A stretch of 64,000 nucleotides of DNA, taken from the NCBI GenBank assembly GCA_964058845.1, contig CAXKVR010000099.1:186001-250000 (forward strand), written 5' to 3'. Positions 35,389 through 48,494 of this stretch are shown here, piece after piece (within the stretch, counting starts at the first letter, position 1; each line of letters starts with the position of its first letter). Under the pieces are notes generated by a model that was not told the DNA's origin, ran no database searches, and was given only the letters and a program-made list of their open reading frames with translations. The position numbers and the translations under genes are program-made. The DNA is from Carex sylvatica. Taxonomy: Eukaryota > Streptophyta > Magnoliopsida > Poales > Cyperaceae.

Positions 35389-37945
35389 TTTACTACTGTT
35401 TCAACATGCCGAAGTCACTGGAGCCCAAAAATATAATTTGTAAATCAACCATATCAGAAAAAATCAAGAGTGGCAACCCCATGCGAGGCTGCCAAAACAT
35501 ATATTCCCTATTGAGGAGGGAGGGTCCATATCCTCTAAGGTAACAGAATATTTATGTTTAGATCCAGACCTTCCGACCAAATCGGCACAAACATTAAAGG
35601 AGCCCTGTGATATGAATTCGGGGGAAATTCAAATCACCTAAGGTAACTCAAATTTTGAGATTTAGATCCGAACGTCCAATCGGTTTTGGCATGAAACTTG
35701 ATTTACAAGTACTTAATTTGCATGAAACTTGATCGTTAGGCAAAGTTTTTATATATAAAGTGAGGCCATGGTACTTTGCAAAGCACGGTCCGTGCTATAA
35801 ATCAAAATATCTGTTAAAATAGTTCAAACATTCAGTAAGAAGATACATGAAAGATGTAATTTTGAAGTTTTTGAGGGGTATACATGAAATTGCACACATC
35901 TGCTGCCATAAAAACTGTGGAAGCTTGCTGCTTGTTGCTGGGGTTATTCACTGGGTCCGGTTTATTTAGTTTTCAACCGAACCGAAAGAGTTTGGATTAA
36001 ATGGTTTAGTTTTTCGGTTTAAATGGATCAATCCGGTTGAATTTTGAATAACTTCAGTTTTTTATATTTCGTTTGGATCAGATTTCTAAAACCAAAAAGA
36101 CAAGACTCAGCAATACCTGACAGTGTAGAAGGAGATCTGAGTCGTCCATTTTAATATGGCACGGATCTCAAAGCAGACCCCCCAACATTCTAAATAGACT
36201 CCAAATAGCAGCAGATACTCACTCTTCTATCCATCCATCCAACAACATTATACATTGGGCTACAACAGTGACATGCAATTTGAGATATTCTTTTATCACA
36301 ACTTTTCATCATCAGGCCAGTAATTTAGAATAAAATAATAACAAACAATTAGTAAATGCAACAGATGCAGTGCAGCATCATGGCAACAACAACGCAAAAG
36401 TAGAAGTTAGAAATAAGCGGTCAAGCAATAATAGCAGCATATGAACATCAAAGAAGGATCATTATTGTGCCTCGGTGGCAGCAGTAATATATAGAGAAAT
36501 CATCACAGTGCAATCTGATAATTTGTACATTTCGGCACCCTGAGGGGTCAAATTTAGCGAACACGAAAATGAAACATAGTGAAGCAAAACAGAAAGAAAT
36601 TCAAGGGAAAGTGTGCAGTTACAAAAATCTGCAGGTAATAAAACATAAAGTATAAAATGCATTGTGAAGACCCTCAGTAAGTATCATAACTTGTCTCTCA
36701 ACACACTGTTCTCTGGGGCTCATATAAAAATGTACATGTCTCACTGTTCTCTGGGGCTCATTTAAATCAATCGGACTACACATGCAACAAGCAGCAAGAA
36801 ATATTTTGTTAACTCGGAGGATATGGACTCAACTTCTACAGCTAGGGGTGCAAACAGATCGGATATGGACCAGATAGTGGTAAAACCATATCAGTATCCC
36901 TTTTTGTTTTTCGGATATGCATATGGATCAGACATTAAACGGATATGGATACGGATCAGATATTAAACGGATACAAATACTGATCAGATATTAAACAAAT
37001 ATAAATACGGATATAATTCACATCTGGGATATGTGTGCTTGTATTGTTGTATTGTTTCTTTCCACACACACACACGCACACATGTACACACAAGCGGCGG
37101 TGGAGGAGATGAGAGTTCAATGATATCCTTTTAACCGTTTGCCTGACCCATACCATATGTATTCCATGAACCATTAACCCAAAACCCTAAAGCCAAAATT
37201 CATGTACATTCTTATCGGGCTTCAACAGATAACATCATTTTCAGATCTCCATTCTTATACTTATTAAGCATCATTAGGTCTTCATCACAATAAATATAAT
37301 GCATATTTAAACAACAACAAAAAAACACAAAAAAGAGCAAATTCACTACATTGTAGATGCTTGTATCAACAAGAAAAGAAAAAAAAAAAAAAGAGGAAGA
37401 GAATTTATCATGGGAAGATCAAATAGCAAATTCAAAATACCAAGTCTTCAACCCTTTTTGGAAATTAAAAAAGAAGTACAGTTTTCCCTGTCTACATTCT
37501 CGTCATCACTTGCATGACCTTTATCAAACAAAATCTCTTCAATTTTATCCACGTAATTAGTACATTCACAAGACTACAAAAGAAAAACGTCAGTTTTTAC
37601 TAAAATTTTCCTAGAAAATAAGTTAGTATACGCCAACAAAAGATAAATTATTTATCAAAAACTGTTAAAATAAAAAGAGCATAAAACTATTAGGCGATGG
37701 TGTACAACAAATTACAAAACAGAACACGAGAAGGAGATTTCATGTTCATTAAGGAAAGAAGAGAATTATAGTTAAGAAGATATCTAACACCTCAGACAGC
37801 GGCGGGGGAGAGCACCGTTGGTTAGGGTTTCTCTGCGCCAGCGGATGCGGTCTGCGGAGATCCCAAATTCCCAATCATTGAAACGGAGAGAGTCGAGGCT
37901 CAAGTGGTTTTGGGCCTTACGGCCTGTCTAAGCCCATGACTCCTT
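35389..37945. repeat. Segmental duplication, copy B, with insertions
   Basis: It matches 23523-24830 block by block. Extra material includes about 35560-36760 and a TAGGGGTGCAAACAGATCGG-started hAT-like piece at 36843-37020. The GC-rich right end (37795-37930), read on the minus strand, contains a conserved CTCCGCAGACCGCATCCGCT block and may be the 5' end of a transcribed gene, but no ORF I recognise follows. Confidence 0.7.
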
Positions 37946-39079
37946 ACAGATCATGAATTGCAAGGACGAAAAAACGAGAATGCTTGTATTACAATACAAT
38001 AAAATGAATAATTTACTATCTTTTGAACAAAAATTGCATTTCACTTAAAAAAAAAAAAAAAAAAAACTTCTTTTCGACGACAGTGGTAAGAAAACAGTCG
38101 ACAAACTAATGGACTTAAATTTCTAAGTAAAAGGCCCGATAATTCTGAGTCCAGCAATTCGGTTTCCCATGTTACTTGACCTAATGACTACAGTAACTAT
38201 CGGTGTTAGAGTTATATATCAAATTTTGGATTTGGTACAAGTTCAATAAGAAATTGGTTAAAATTAAACTTCATAAATTATCACCATTCAAGTTAAAAAT
38301 ACTGTCATAAGATCTAGAAGTAATATGATGCAATAATGGAATTGAAATGCTTTTTATAATTTTCAGAACTAGGACACCAAATGTCAGAGTATTTAAGCCA
38401 CAGGTACTGGATGAATCACCAAGCCACCATCTATGAGCCAAAACTTCAGTAAACTGCTGAAATCATCATCTCCTCTTAAGTCTTACCTAAACGTTTTCAT
38501 TAAATGATAAATTGACTGGAAAATTCGTGTTTACGTAGTTATTTGCAACTACCCCGCCAATGCTTTTGAGTTATTCTGATCTTGATTTATTTGCGACTAC
38601 TACGTACACCAAATAGCTTTTGAGTCACTCTGATCTTGATCTTAATTTTAAGTAATAATATAATAGACAAGTTAGTGTTAACCGGGCGTTTCTAAACATG
38701 TTTCTAACAAACATAGACAAGAAAATGGAAACAATGAAGACCATGATCATGAGAATTTTCCTCAAGAAATTCATCATTAATGGAAGTATGTAATTACTGG
38801 TGTAAACTACTAGCATATTGGGTCGCATGTACTTGGGAAATTGTGAAATAATGTGACAAAAAAATAGTGAATCAGATTTAAATAGCTAATTGGCTTTAAA
38901 TTCATTAACTAATTGAATACTAGATAAAAAAAAATGCTCCGATTTATAATTTTTAATGCTCTAACTATCAATCAGAATTCAAAAATTTATTCTAATTTTA
39001 ATTCAAAATTTATCCCAACCTACAAATCAGAATTTCAGAGAGGAACAAACACAGTCCGGACCTATATATTTCTATAACC

Positions 39080-39111
<32 letters not shown>

Positions 39112-40203
39112 ATACATGTGGGTTCACCCCTACCTCACCAGCTGGGTTGATATTATTGGAATACTCCAAGACTAATCAGGACCTTCTATTTCAAATTAGA
39201 CTAATCAGATCATATCTGACTCTTATAACACAAATAGCTATTTATGGAATCCAAACTGCACCTAGTGAAAGAAGTCAGTTATGTTGTTATTAATTATATC
39301 ACATCAAATGTGTCGGTTATATAACGTGATTGGCGTGATGTGTGACGTGTCCATTCACGTAGTGTGTCTCCCTTTTATCTAAAATGGCATATTATGTCAC
39401 ACAAATTGACCCAGGTACGTCATATTACATTTTTTTCTATGATCTAAAATGATGATCATATCACGTTCAACATTATTTCTCATTTGGGTCATGGGTGCCT
39501 ATAGTAGAAATTCTCTTATAAAATTTTCATCTTCATTGTTGTACTAGTATATATTAGTTTAGTTTAGTTTAGCCATTGTGCATTTAAGGTTTATGCAAAA
39601 ATATCTATCGCAGGACTGTTATTTCAAATCCATCCATTTATCTGTCTAGAGATATTTGTGCATATATAATAAGTGTTGTTGAAATTTATGCATTCTAAAA
39701 AGTAAAATGTTAGATTTGAAATTACAGAGTCCTGTGATCCCTTTTGATTCACAGCAGATTTATTTCCTGCTCAAATGGGGGCATGCCACATGTGTGCTGA
39801 TGCGAGCCTGATCTTATTGGACTTTACTGGGCTGAAACCAGTGTTAAACTGAATATACATAAATGGAGAGCTTACAAGATCAGAGAAAATACTCAGAATT
39901 AGAAACATTTATTGCACAAGGAAAACATTCACAATGAGATAATGCTACTTATAAAAAGGAAATTCTTCTTTTAGTTGAACGTAGAATTATTTACATCCAA
40001 ATTGGGCCTGGAGCACCAATTGGGCCTTTTATAGGAAAAGCCGTTTCTTTCTGCAACATAAAAATGGGCTTCGTGGTTTTTTCTATCCTTTTTATTACAT
40101 AGACCAATAGTATTCTTGCATGCAGGTGTTTGAGGTAATGCTTGCTTAAAAGGGGAAGGATAGAAAAGGAATTAATCTGCAACTACAGTTTATTGGAGTA
40201 AAG
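37946..40203. other. Intergenic with homopolymer tracts
   Basis: No gene is recognised. It holds an A tract at 38049-38066 and a 30-base C tract at 39081-39110. Confidence 0.45.
39081..39110. repeat. Uninterrupted poly-C tract of 30
   Basis: Thirty consecutive C residues follow CTATAACCA, in otherwise AT-rich DNA. It is either a true mononucleotide repeat or partly an assembly or base-calling artefact. Confidence 0.9.
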
Positions 40204-40474
40204 TGTTGGATTTATTGTCAACCTCGTTGAATTTAATGTCAATATTGAGCATATATGTAATCTAATTATGGATTGTTTACTGTCATATATGGTTGTCAAT
40301 TAAAGTGATCAAATAAAATAATAGACAATTAATATATTCATTAGGATATGGTTCATAAATGTATAGAACAATTTAGGCAAAGATCAAATCATTGATGGAC
40401 TGATTTAGAAATTTGCAATTTAAAAAAGTACCTTTTCAGAGGTCGGAAATATGCCTTTATGAAGGGTTGTGCTG
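40204..40474 (+). mobile_element. Truncated 5' LTR of a second copia element
   Basis: It begins TGTTGGATTTATTGTCAACC and matches 44890-45160 closely for about 270 bp. It then diverges at TTGTGCTGT into leader-like sequence, so the rest of the LTR and the primer-binding site have been deleted. Confidence 0.8.
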
Positions 40475-40799
40475 TACTTTGGTTTTAAGATGGTTTTTAA
40501 GTCTCATAAAATATAATGATTTATTAAGATAAGTTATGATACTATGAATGCAATAATGTCGAGGAAAGTTCTGTCTAGGCAAGTCAGAATATATTCTTAG
40601 GGATCCCTGACTTACCTGGGAACTTACCTGGTTGTGAAATTCATGTGCATAGTAACAAAAGAAAAAATCATCTCATATATTTTGAGCAAGTTAGGCCTTT
40701 ATTTGAATGTAATTTATAAATTTATATTTTTTATTCGTGTTGTTCTTTGTGATTTTTAGTTCGCGATTTTTCAATTAGCATTATTAAAGGCCTAAACAA

Positions 40800-42345
40800 C
40801 ATTTTTTTATGTTGAATGGAACCAACTTCAAATTTTGACACAATAACATAGTAATAGTTCTCGGTGTCATGGATCTAAACCATGCATTTAGAGAAACTTG
40901 TCCCACTATTACGGATATAAGTACTTCTGATCAAAAGAAGAAAAAAGAAAAAGTGGAACATGTCTAATCGCATATGTCTTATGATAATGAAGAGGTTCAT
41001 GAAGAGGCATTAATGAGCGCTCAAGGAGTTATAAATTTTATAATCCTACAGAACATCCAGTATTTGAGACAAAACATGCAAATTTTTTAGGATATTAAGT
41101 TTTGGGAGGGGTGAGAAAATAATTGATTTCGAAGATGAATATGCAAATATTCCATCAGGTATTGCGAGTTTTGTAGATATAGATCCAAGTTTTACTCAAA
41201 ACACCATTACGGATGAAATCATTATTGAAACTAAAAATCAACAAGATGAAACAACACAAAATAAAAATCCAGAGACAAGTGCAGACCAGATTGTTTCAGA
41301 CAATACTAGAAGCCCTCAAGAAAATTCAAAAGTGTCAATAAAGAAATATAAAGTCCGTCTTGTCACTAAAGATTTAAGAGACTTTCTATTTGATTTTATT
41401 TAATGAATGCAAGCATTAACCGGTCCAAAGGAAGGTTAATGATTGTTAAAATTATGTGTACATAGAGTATAGTGATAATTATTATGTTTACATATAATCA
41501 ATATTGTCGGTCCAAAGAAAGGCATATTGATTGATATGTTATTTAAATCATCAATACTCTATTTTTGGAAGTCTCTTTAAAGATCATATTGGCATTAGTT
41601 ACGCATTTTAATTTGGAGCTTTAGTAAATGGATATTAAGACATCGTTTCTAAATGGTAACATTAATGAAACAATCTATAAGGTACAACTAGAAAACTATG
41701 TGTCAGAAAATGCAAAGTTTATGGTGTGCAAATTTAAGAAATTCATCTATGAACTAAAGAAAATGTCTCAACAATAGTATTGCAAAATCATAGTAAGATT
41801 GATTATCTTGTTTGGTTTTGAGATAAATTTATTGAATGATTTTATATACCTTAAGTTCTGTGAGAGTGAGTTTGTATTTCTGATTTTATATGTGGTATCA
41901 TATTGCTTGTCAATATCGATATAAATATGTTGCAAGTCAATATGAAATTTCTGATAAAGAATTCAGAGATAGAAGATTTTAGTGATGCATCATTTAGCCA
42001 AGGAATTGAAATACTAATTAAGGGATAAGATCCAAAAGTATTCTAAGTTTATCCCAAGGTTCTCCTTAAGTATGACAAGCAAAACAGTAAACCAGAAGAT
42101 AAATCTCAATAACGAAAGAAGACAAATCTAGTCTCAACAAGTGCCCCAAGTATTATTCAGTTAATAGAACAATGCTAAAGTAAAGTAAAGAAAATAGTAC
42201 AGAATTGTGAATCGAAAATAAAACATGTAGGAATAGACTCTATGTTAGCATATCCTCATACTAAGGGATTGACACTGGCTAAGTTTGAAGAGCATGTTGC
42301 TCATATGGGTGTAATCTCTATTGAGAATATTCAGTTTTAGTGGGA
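40800..42345 (+). pseudogene. Decayed Ty1/copia gag-pol remnants
   Basis: Pieces in copia order can be read in changing frames: a gag start (LNGTNF and VLGVMDLNHAFRE, about 40810-40900), the region after integrase (about 41060-41400), a reverse transcriptase segment (MDIKTSFLNGNINETIY, about 41627) with further RT pieces to about 42000, and the pol C-terminus (TKGLTLAKFEEHVAHMGV, about 42262). Stops and frame changes are frequent, and protease plus integrase are deleted. It belongs to the element bounded by the LTRs at 40204 and 44890. Confidence 0.85.
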
Positions 42346-42688
42346 GTATGTTATTTGTAATTTAATGTTCTATTTTTAATTGTAATTTTAGATATGTAGC
42401 TTGATACATGTAACAAGTGTTATATATATTAAGAAGTTTTGACATTCTGTTTCTCGTTTATGTTTGAATATTCAGTTAATTTATGAAATTCAGTTTCAAG
42501 ATTTAAGTGGGAGACCAAATTAGAAATAGACATGTGAAGATCACAATTGCATATAATTTTTATGCTACACATCCACATCATGATTCATGTCATTCAGCTA
42601 TATTAGTGATGTGATTATTGAGGGTTTAGTTGCGAATAAATGCGACGAATGCCGCTTTAGTCCTTTATTGATATAGTTGATGGACCAA

Positions 42689-44783
42689 TGATACGTGTGA
42701 AGGGTACGCTAAAAAGTTTCAGTACAATAAGATGTACCTTTTAAACCTTAAACACTTTTGAGTCAAATTGCAAGTGCACAATTCTATCAAAGTAGTATTT
42801 TAGGTATCGATCCACAGGGAGTATGGAAAATACTTAGTTTTAAACTCTAAACAATTAATTTCAGAAAATAATAAAGAAGTAAAGTGCAATAAAGAAGAAT
42901 AAGGGGGGGTTTGTTTAAGTAATCCTAAAGGTTGGGTTCAATACCCGAGAATAAGGAATAGTAAACAATAAATGTAAATGAAATGAAAGAAAGAAATATT
43001 GGTTTGCTTTCAAGTTGAGAAGATCTAGGGGTCTTTGGTCTACAATCCCTTGCTAATTTTATCTATTCGGTATTTGCTTGAATTCATGTATGATTTGACG
43101 AGGTTTCTAACCTAATATGTTATTAAGAGTCACTTTCGTGAATTAATAACGTGCCTAGGTAATTCGGACTTCACGATTAGGTCCTTCACCCTAGCTACCT
43201 AGACCATAAGCTCTTGTTAGTCTCTCCTCTCCTTGAGTATTGGTACTTCTTAATTAAGTCCATGATACCAATATCCGACTTGATTTGAGATGTCCTAATT
43301 AGGGTTTGACTTCACGGTTAGGTCCTTCACCAAGTCCCTAATCTTAATTTCTGTAGTTCCGGTTTAGATTAAATTGGTTAGAATCTTAATCAAAACCTAT
43401 GATATTTTGCATTCATAATTTGGTACTATCCTATTGATCACAGTCAATTTTAGTTCTTTTGAAACTAAAACGGAATACTACAATTCAAGTACTAACTATG
43501 TAATTAACACAAATTATTAAATCACAGAAATTAACAATCAAATCTCATAAAACAATCATAATAAAAGCAAATAACCAAATAAAATAGAATTAAACAAGTT
43601 CATGCATATTGACCTAAACCCCTAGAGAGAGAACTACTCCCTCTTGGAGAGATCCATTACAAAAATTGGCAAAGTAAGAAGAAATGAAATAAAAGAAATG
43701 ATTACACCCTTTGACAAATCAAAGACCTCTATCTTGCCAAATCTTGCTCAGGAAATCCTTCTTCTCCTTGCTTGAAAGCTTTCCTTACTCCAAAATTTAT
43801 CGCTAAGTGTGTGTGTAAAGAGAGAGAATGATGGTGTGTTGGTTGATGTGTGGTGTGATGATTGATCTCCTTGAATGGGGAAGAACTCTCTCTTTTATAG
43901 CCAAGGACTATGCCCGATTTAGAGGCTAGAAGGTGGGGTTAGTGGGTGCTCTGTTTACATTGCTTCCCCGGCAAGCATGTGTATTTCTGGCAGTAAAAAC
44001 GCGTCCATAAAGCGCCAAAAATAGAAAAACTGTCAAACCGGGCAGTTCTTGGCTTTCTGCGGGTCTAGTGCGGATGGATGACCCGCACTACGGGTGGCTT
44101 CACCCGCACTGGGACAAGTTTCCTTATTTAGCTTCTGCAAATTTCTCTGGGTGCGGGTGGCACTGCAGATGGATGACCCGCACTGCGGGTGGGTTCTGTG
44201 CTTTTCTGAAGTTGCTGAAATCGACTAAGTGTTGAGTGCGTCTGGGCGCATCCGCACTGCGTGTGGTCCACCCGCACTGGGAAGAATTTTCATCATTTTT
44301 CATTTTTTATTTTCTCAAGTTGTAGATCTTCTCGATGGCTTTCCGAAAAGTGGTCATATGTCCAAAACGGAGTTACGAGTCAAAAGTTGTGGCCGTTTTA
44401 AGTTCAGACTCCATTTTTGCAGTTCTGCTACAGTGCGTCCGCACTGGGCTCGGACTTTTTCTGTTCGACCATAGTGCGGCTGCATCGTTATCCGTGCGTC
44501 CGCACGAATCTTGATGAATAGCTTATTATACATTTTTACAATTGGCACGCGTCCAGAAATCCATCTAAGTACTCATTACGACCATATTGTAAACCGTGCA
44601 TCCGTACTGGGCATTTTTCTTTGTTTTTCTTCATCTTTCTTTGTTTCCTGCAAATTAAAACCAAACAAATGCAGTAACTTGATTCTAGGTGTATTCTATT
44701 CTCTTTATATTCAAAATACAAGATATTTGGCGTTATTTTATGATGAAAACTAGATCGAATATGTATATAATTTATGCTTATCA
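42689..44783. mobile_element. Solo LTR of about 2.1 kb nested in the copia element (probably Ty3/Gypsy)
   Basis: Starts TGATACG and ends CTTATCA, giving TGATA...TATCA termini. The flanking 5-bp repeats are ACCAA (42684-42688) and ACCGA (44784-44788), identical but for one base. The interior has the TTGCAAGTGCACAATT...TATCGATCCACAGGGAGTA block, common in long plant LTRs I associate with the Tat/Ogre Gypsy lineage (association from memory). Short GACCCGCACT/GCGGGTGG motifs recur at 44060-44290. No internal genes are present. Confidence 0.65.
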
Positions 44784-44877
44784 ACCGAATTGATTTGGGA
44801 ATATATAAGGAAGACAATAAAGAAATGTGTGCACATAAGGAACACAATGCATAATTAAAAAGTCATAATATATTGCT

Positions 44878-45340
44878 CAAGTGGGAAATTGTTGGATTTA
44901 TTGTCAACCTCGTTGGACTTAATGCCAACATTGAGCATATATGTAATCTAATTATGGATTGTTTACTGTCATATATGGTTGTCAATTAAAGTGATCAAAT
45001 AAGGTAATAGACAATTAATATATTCCTTAGGATGTGGTCCATAAATGTGTAGAACAATTTAGGCAAAGATGAAATCATTGATGGACTGATTTAGAAATTT
45101 GCAATTCAGAAAAGTATCTTTTCAGATGTCGAAAATTTGCCTTTATGGAGAGTTGTGCTGTCTGCACGGATATCGATGCAGTGCACAGATTTTGATGCAT
45201 CAGCACAGTTTTTGATGCACAGCTCATTATACATTTTTCAAATTGACAGATAACCACAAAGGTTATTATATATAAGGATTAGTTCGCAAGGCACAAGGTA
45301 ACCAAGAAAAGCACAGAAACTGAACATATATTTTTCTCTT
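44878..45340 (+). mobile_element. Polypurine tract and 3' LTR of the second copia element
   Basis: AAGTGGGAAAT at 44880 is a copia polypurine tract. The LTR starts TGTTGGATTTATTGTCAACC at 44890 and matches the 5' LTR over about 270 bp. Further on are GATGCA-rich repeats (45170-45225) and a TATA-like TATATATAAGG (45267-45277). The 3' end of the LTR is not fixed because the 5' copy is truncated and no TSD was found; it may extend to about 45650. Confidence 0.75.
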
Positions 45341-45762
45341 AAGAAAAACACACTTATATGTGCCTTCTTTTTTTATTCTTTCACCATCAAAGAATAGAGA
45401 AGAGAAATCAATTAGAAAATATGGAGAGGATTTCTCAAGGACCACACCTTGCTGTCTTGAAAGAATTATTCCTCGACCCAACGACAGAAAGCGAGAAAGA
45501 CTTTTTGTCATTGAAGACTTGTTTCGTACTCACGAAAATGGCTTGCTCTACTATGGCTTTGATTATTCCATAACAAACGACATGGAAAGCGTGGAAAGCG
45601 ATAATGTTTCCCCGTTAGATTATCTTACTGTTGTTTATTGCTTGTAGGTTTCTTACTGGGCTTCTTCTGTCTCTTTGTATCCAACTCGGTATTCTCTCAC
45701 ATAAGTAAGCTGTTGAAGAGGGAGGAGGCATTAGTTCTAAAATTTGAGAAGTCCAATAAAAG

Positions 45763-47112
45763 ATGGCGCAATTTTTGACATTCTTGGTTGAAAGATATGT
45801 GAAGAAAAGGAGGCTCAACTACACTAGCGAACCGGATGATGACATTGACAGGATTAGCTACTTGCCGGAGGACCTCCGAGTGCACATCATCTCCTTCCTC
45901 AAAATTAAAGAAGCCGTACAAACATCTGTACTTTCCAAAGCGTGGAAAAACACATGGGCCGATCTTCCTTTTTTAGTTTTTGACTTGAAAGAGTTCTTGC
46001 TGGACGATCCAGATTACAAGCTTTCCGGTGAACTTAAAGTAGAGCATGAGTACAAATTTGAGAAATTTGTTAAAGCCGAGTTACAAAATCGAGAAAAATC
46101 AAACCTATCTCATATGGTTCTTTTTTGGCTAGACAGTGTAACTGACCCTGAAGAGTGTGTATCTTGCAATTCTGAAGCTTTCAAAGACTGTATCTTGCAA
46201 GCGTTGGAGTTTAAACCTCGATTCTTGGTTGTTTCTTTTTGTAAGCATAAACTGTCCCGTAGTTATGACATCTTCACTTGTGCTTCCTTGGAAGAAGTTT
46301 ACTTGGTGACTAAAGGAGACCATATTATTGAAATTGCACCAAACTCAGTGTGCCCGTGCCTTAAAAGATTAGATCTTGATAATGTAACAGTCAATGATGG
46401 TTTTCTCGATAAACTTTTCTTTGGTTGTCCCATCATTGAAGAATTGACTCTACACTCTTGTATTTTGAATGTCTCTAGAATTTCTTCTGGTAGACTGAAG
46501 AGGTTGGCTCTTTTGCATTGTGATTTCTCAAAAAGGTACAACCGCATTGTCTCTACCTTGTGAATTTGCTTTGTGATTTCTCTATAAAAAAAAATCTTAT
46601 TTTCTTACATATACAATAATTAACTTTTCATCTTGCATTTATTATGATGGTATCACTATTAGTGGGCCCGATCTTATCAACAGTCTTTCAGATTTCACAA
46701 GGCTAATTAGTCTTGCTGTACCGGGTACTGAAGTGAAGGTAAATTTTATTTGCACTACTAAAAGTTTACAACGATACATACCATAACAAAAAAAAATCCT
46801 AAACAAATGAAATACTATTAACAATGATGATTAGTTTTGCTCAGGCATATTTTGTTTGTTTGTATTTACAATTGCTTTGCAACAGATGTCCCTGGCCTTG
46901 AAATTATCCAGTAGTCATAATGAATAATTATTAAGATCAGTATCATTTTGATACAATATTATTAATGCTATTTTCATTTGAAGGGATTATTTGAGAAAGG
47001 GCCGATTTTCAAGAACCTGAAGAGTTTGAAGCTGGGTGGTTGGTGTCAGAATAGCGATTTCGACTTGGTTTTTTTTTCCTCCAGTAACCTAACCTGGAGA
47101 ACCTCACGCTAA
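45763..47112 (+). CDS. F-box/LRR protein, truncated by a late frameshift
   Basis: Exons 45763-46535, 46663-46738 and 46984-47112 join in frame to 325 residues. An N-terminal F-box (about 28-75: DRISYLPEDLRVHIISFLKI, then SVLSKAWKNTWADLPFLVFD) should bind Skp1 in an SCF ubiquitin ligase. LRR-like segments follow (CPCLKRLDLDNVTVNDGFL, CPIIEELTLHSC, FKNLKSLKLGGW). In exon 3 the frame slips near 47085: two extra bases relative to the expected NLENLTL repeat lead to TAA at 47110, and the usual C-terminal FBD-type part is missing. It may make a short protein or be a recent pseudogene. It lies just downstream of a copia LTR that could supply a promoter. Start chosen as the first ATG before the F-box. 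Confidence 0.7.
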
Positions 47113-48494
47113 ACGGCTATAGAGTAATCCCTATCTCTTGCATTCAACATTGCCCGCCCAGACACACTTATACATCACTCTCATTTTGGTGGCCATAGTA
47201 CTCAATTCTGAGGGGCAAACACAAAAAATTGATGAGCGATATCCAAAACTGACATATGATAATAAGTCCATGAGTACCAGTGAGGACTTTTTATCCTCTA
47301 AACAATTTATTTTTATGTAATTAGTTGAAGCCAGGGGAAGTAGCTGATGACAAATCAAATTGGAAGGAACCAAAAGTTGTGATGGACCAGCGCGAGCGGC
47401 TTGAGCAAGTTAAGATCAGAAAACGGGATATGAGTGACGAATGGGTTGATCAGCTGAAAAAAAATCTGCGTGCCCATGTGAAGACCATTGGGAAAATCAA
47501 ATTAATCTGAATTCAATTTTGATGAGGGTTTGATGGTTGTGTTAACTGAATTAGCTGATATTTTATGACTACTGTCGTATTTTTGTATTGTTTGCATGGT
47601 TTGGAAATTGGCTGTATGTTTGTCCAGTTTAGCCAAGTTTGATGTTACTTTGCAAGATCATATTTCCACAATGTACCAGAATGTTTTAGTTGAGGTCTTG
47701 TGCATGGTTTCAAACTTTCAATTAGTTATTAGTAGATATTTTTGGGCTTGTTACTTTGTTTTTCATATTTTGTTCCTACTATTACTATTATATTTGGAAT
47801 CCTTTAATTAGAAAAAAAAAAAGTTCTTATAAGAAGAATAATTGCAGGACTGGGAGGTTTTCACTTTTCAGTCCATCACAGGATGCTATTATGGAAGCTA
47901 TCCTTCATAAGGATTTTAGTTAACAATATATTTTTTATGATCTTAATGACAAAAAATCAATATTATGTGACAAATTCCAAGTTATTGATACATAATATTA
48001 ATCTGGCATTGCAATACTATTATAGACAGAATTTGTTATAATTCCCAACCAACTTAATTAGTTACTAGTATCATGCATGTGTGTTCCAACAAGGACAAAT
48101 TATAAGAGAATAAAAAAAAAGACATATATATATTTTTTCTTTTGACATATTTTCATAAAAAAATTCTTATACAAAATGACATCTTAAATGACAAATAACA
48201 TTCTTAAATGTTATAAAAAAATTAAAAGCAATGAGATATTACCAATCAATGCAAAATTCCTTAAAATGACATTTAAAAAATGGAAAAAAAATCATGACCA
48301 ATCTAAAAGATGATACAATTTGCATGTGCCATGTATTTCAATAAATTAGACTACTACACGGAAAATAACATAAAAAAGATGCATAGAATCAGAATATGTG
48401 ACTGGAGGACTGATATTTTATCTGAAATTTGATCTTTTTATCAAAGTCGTTGGCGGATCAAGATATCTACATGCTTAATATAAGAATGAAGATA
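47113..48494. other. Decayed 3' part of the F-box gene, then AT-rich spacer
   Basis: Immediately after the stop an LRR-like NLTLNGYR can be read in another frame. Small ORFs at 47138-47320 and 47325-47510 have no family I recognise; the latter, lysine- and glutamate-rich, could be an exon remnant. Beyond 47520 nothing is recognised. Confidence 0.35.

Noticed and set aside
44229..44847. ORFs with Arg/Pro-rich segments
   Set aside because: They come from CCGCACTG-type repeats inside the solo LTR.
47325..47510. Lys/Glu-rich 61-codon ORF after the F-box gene
   Set aside because: It could be an exon remnant, but it does not resemble an FBD domain and has no clear connection to the F-box exons.
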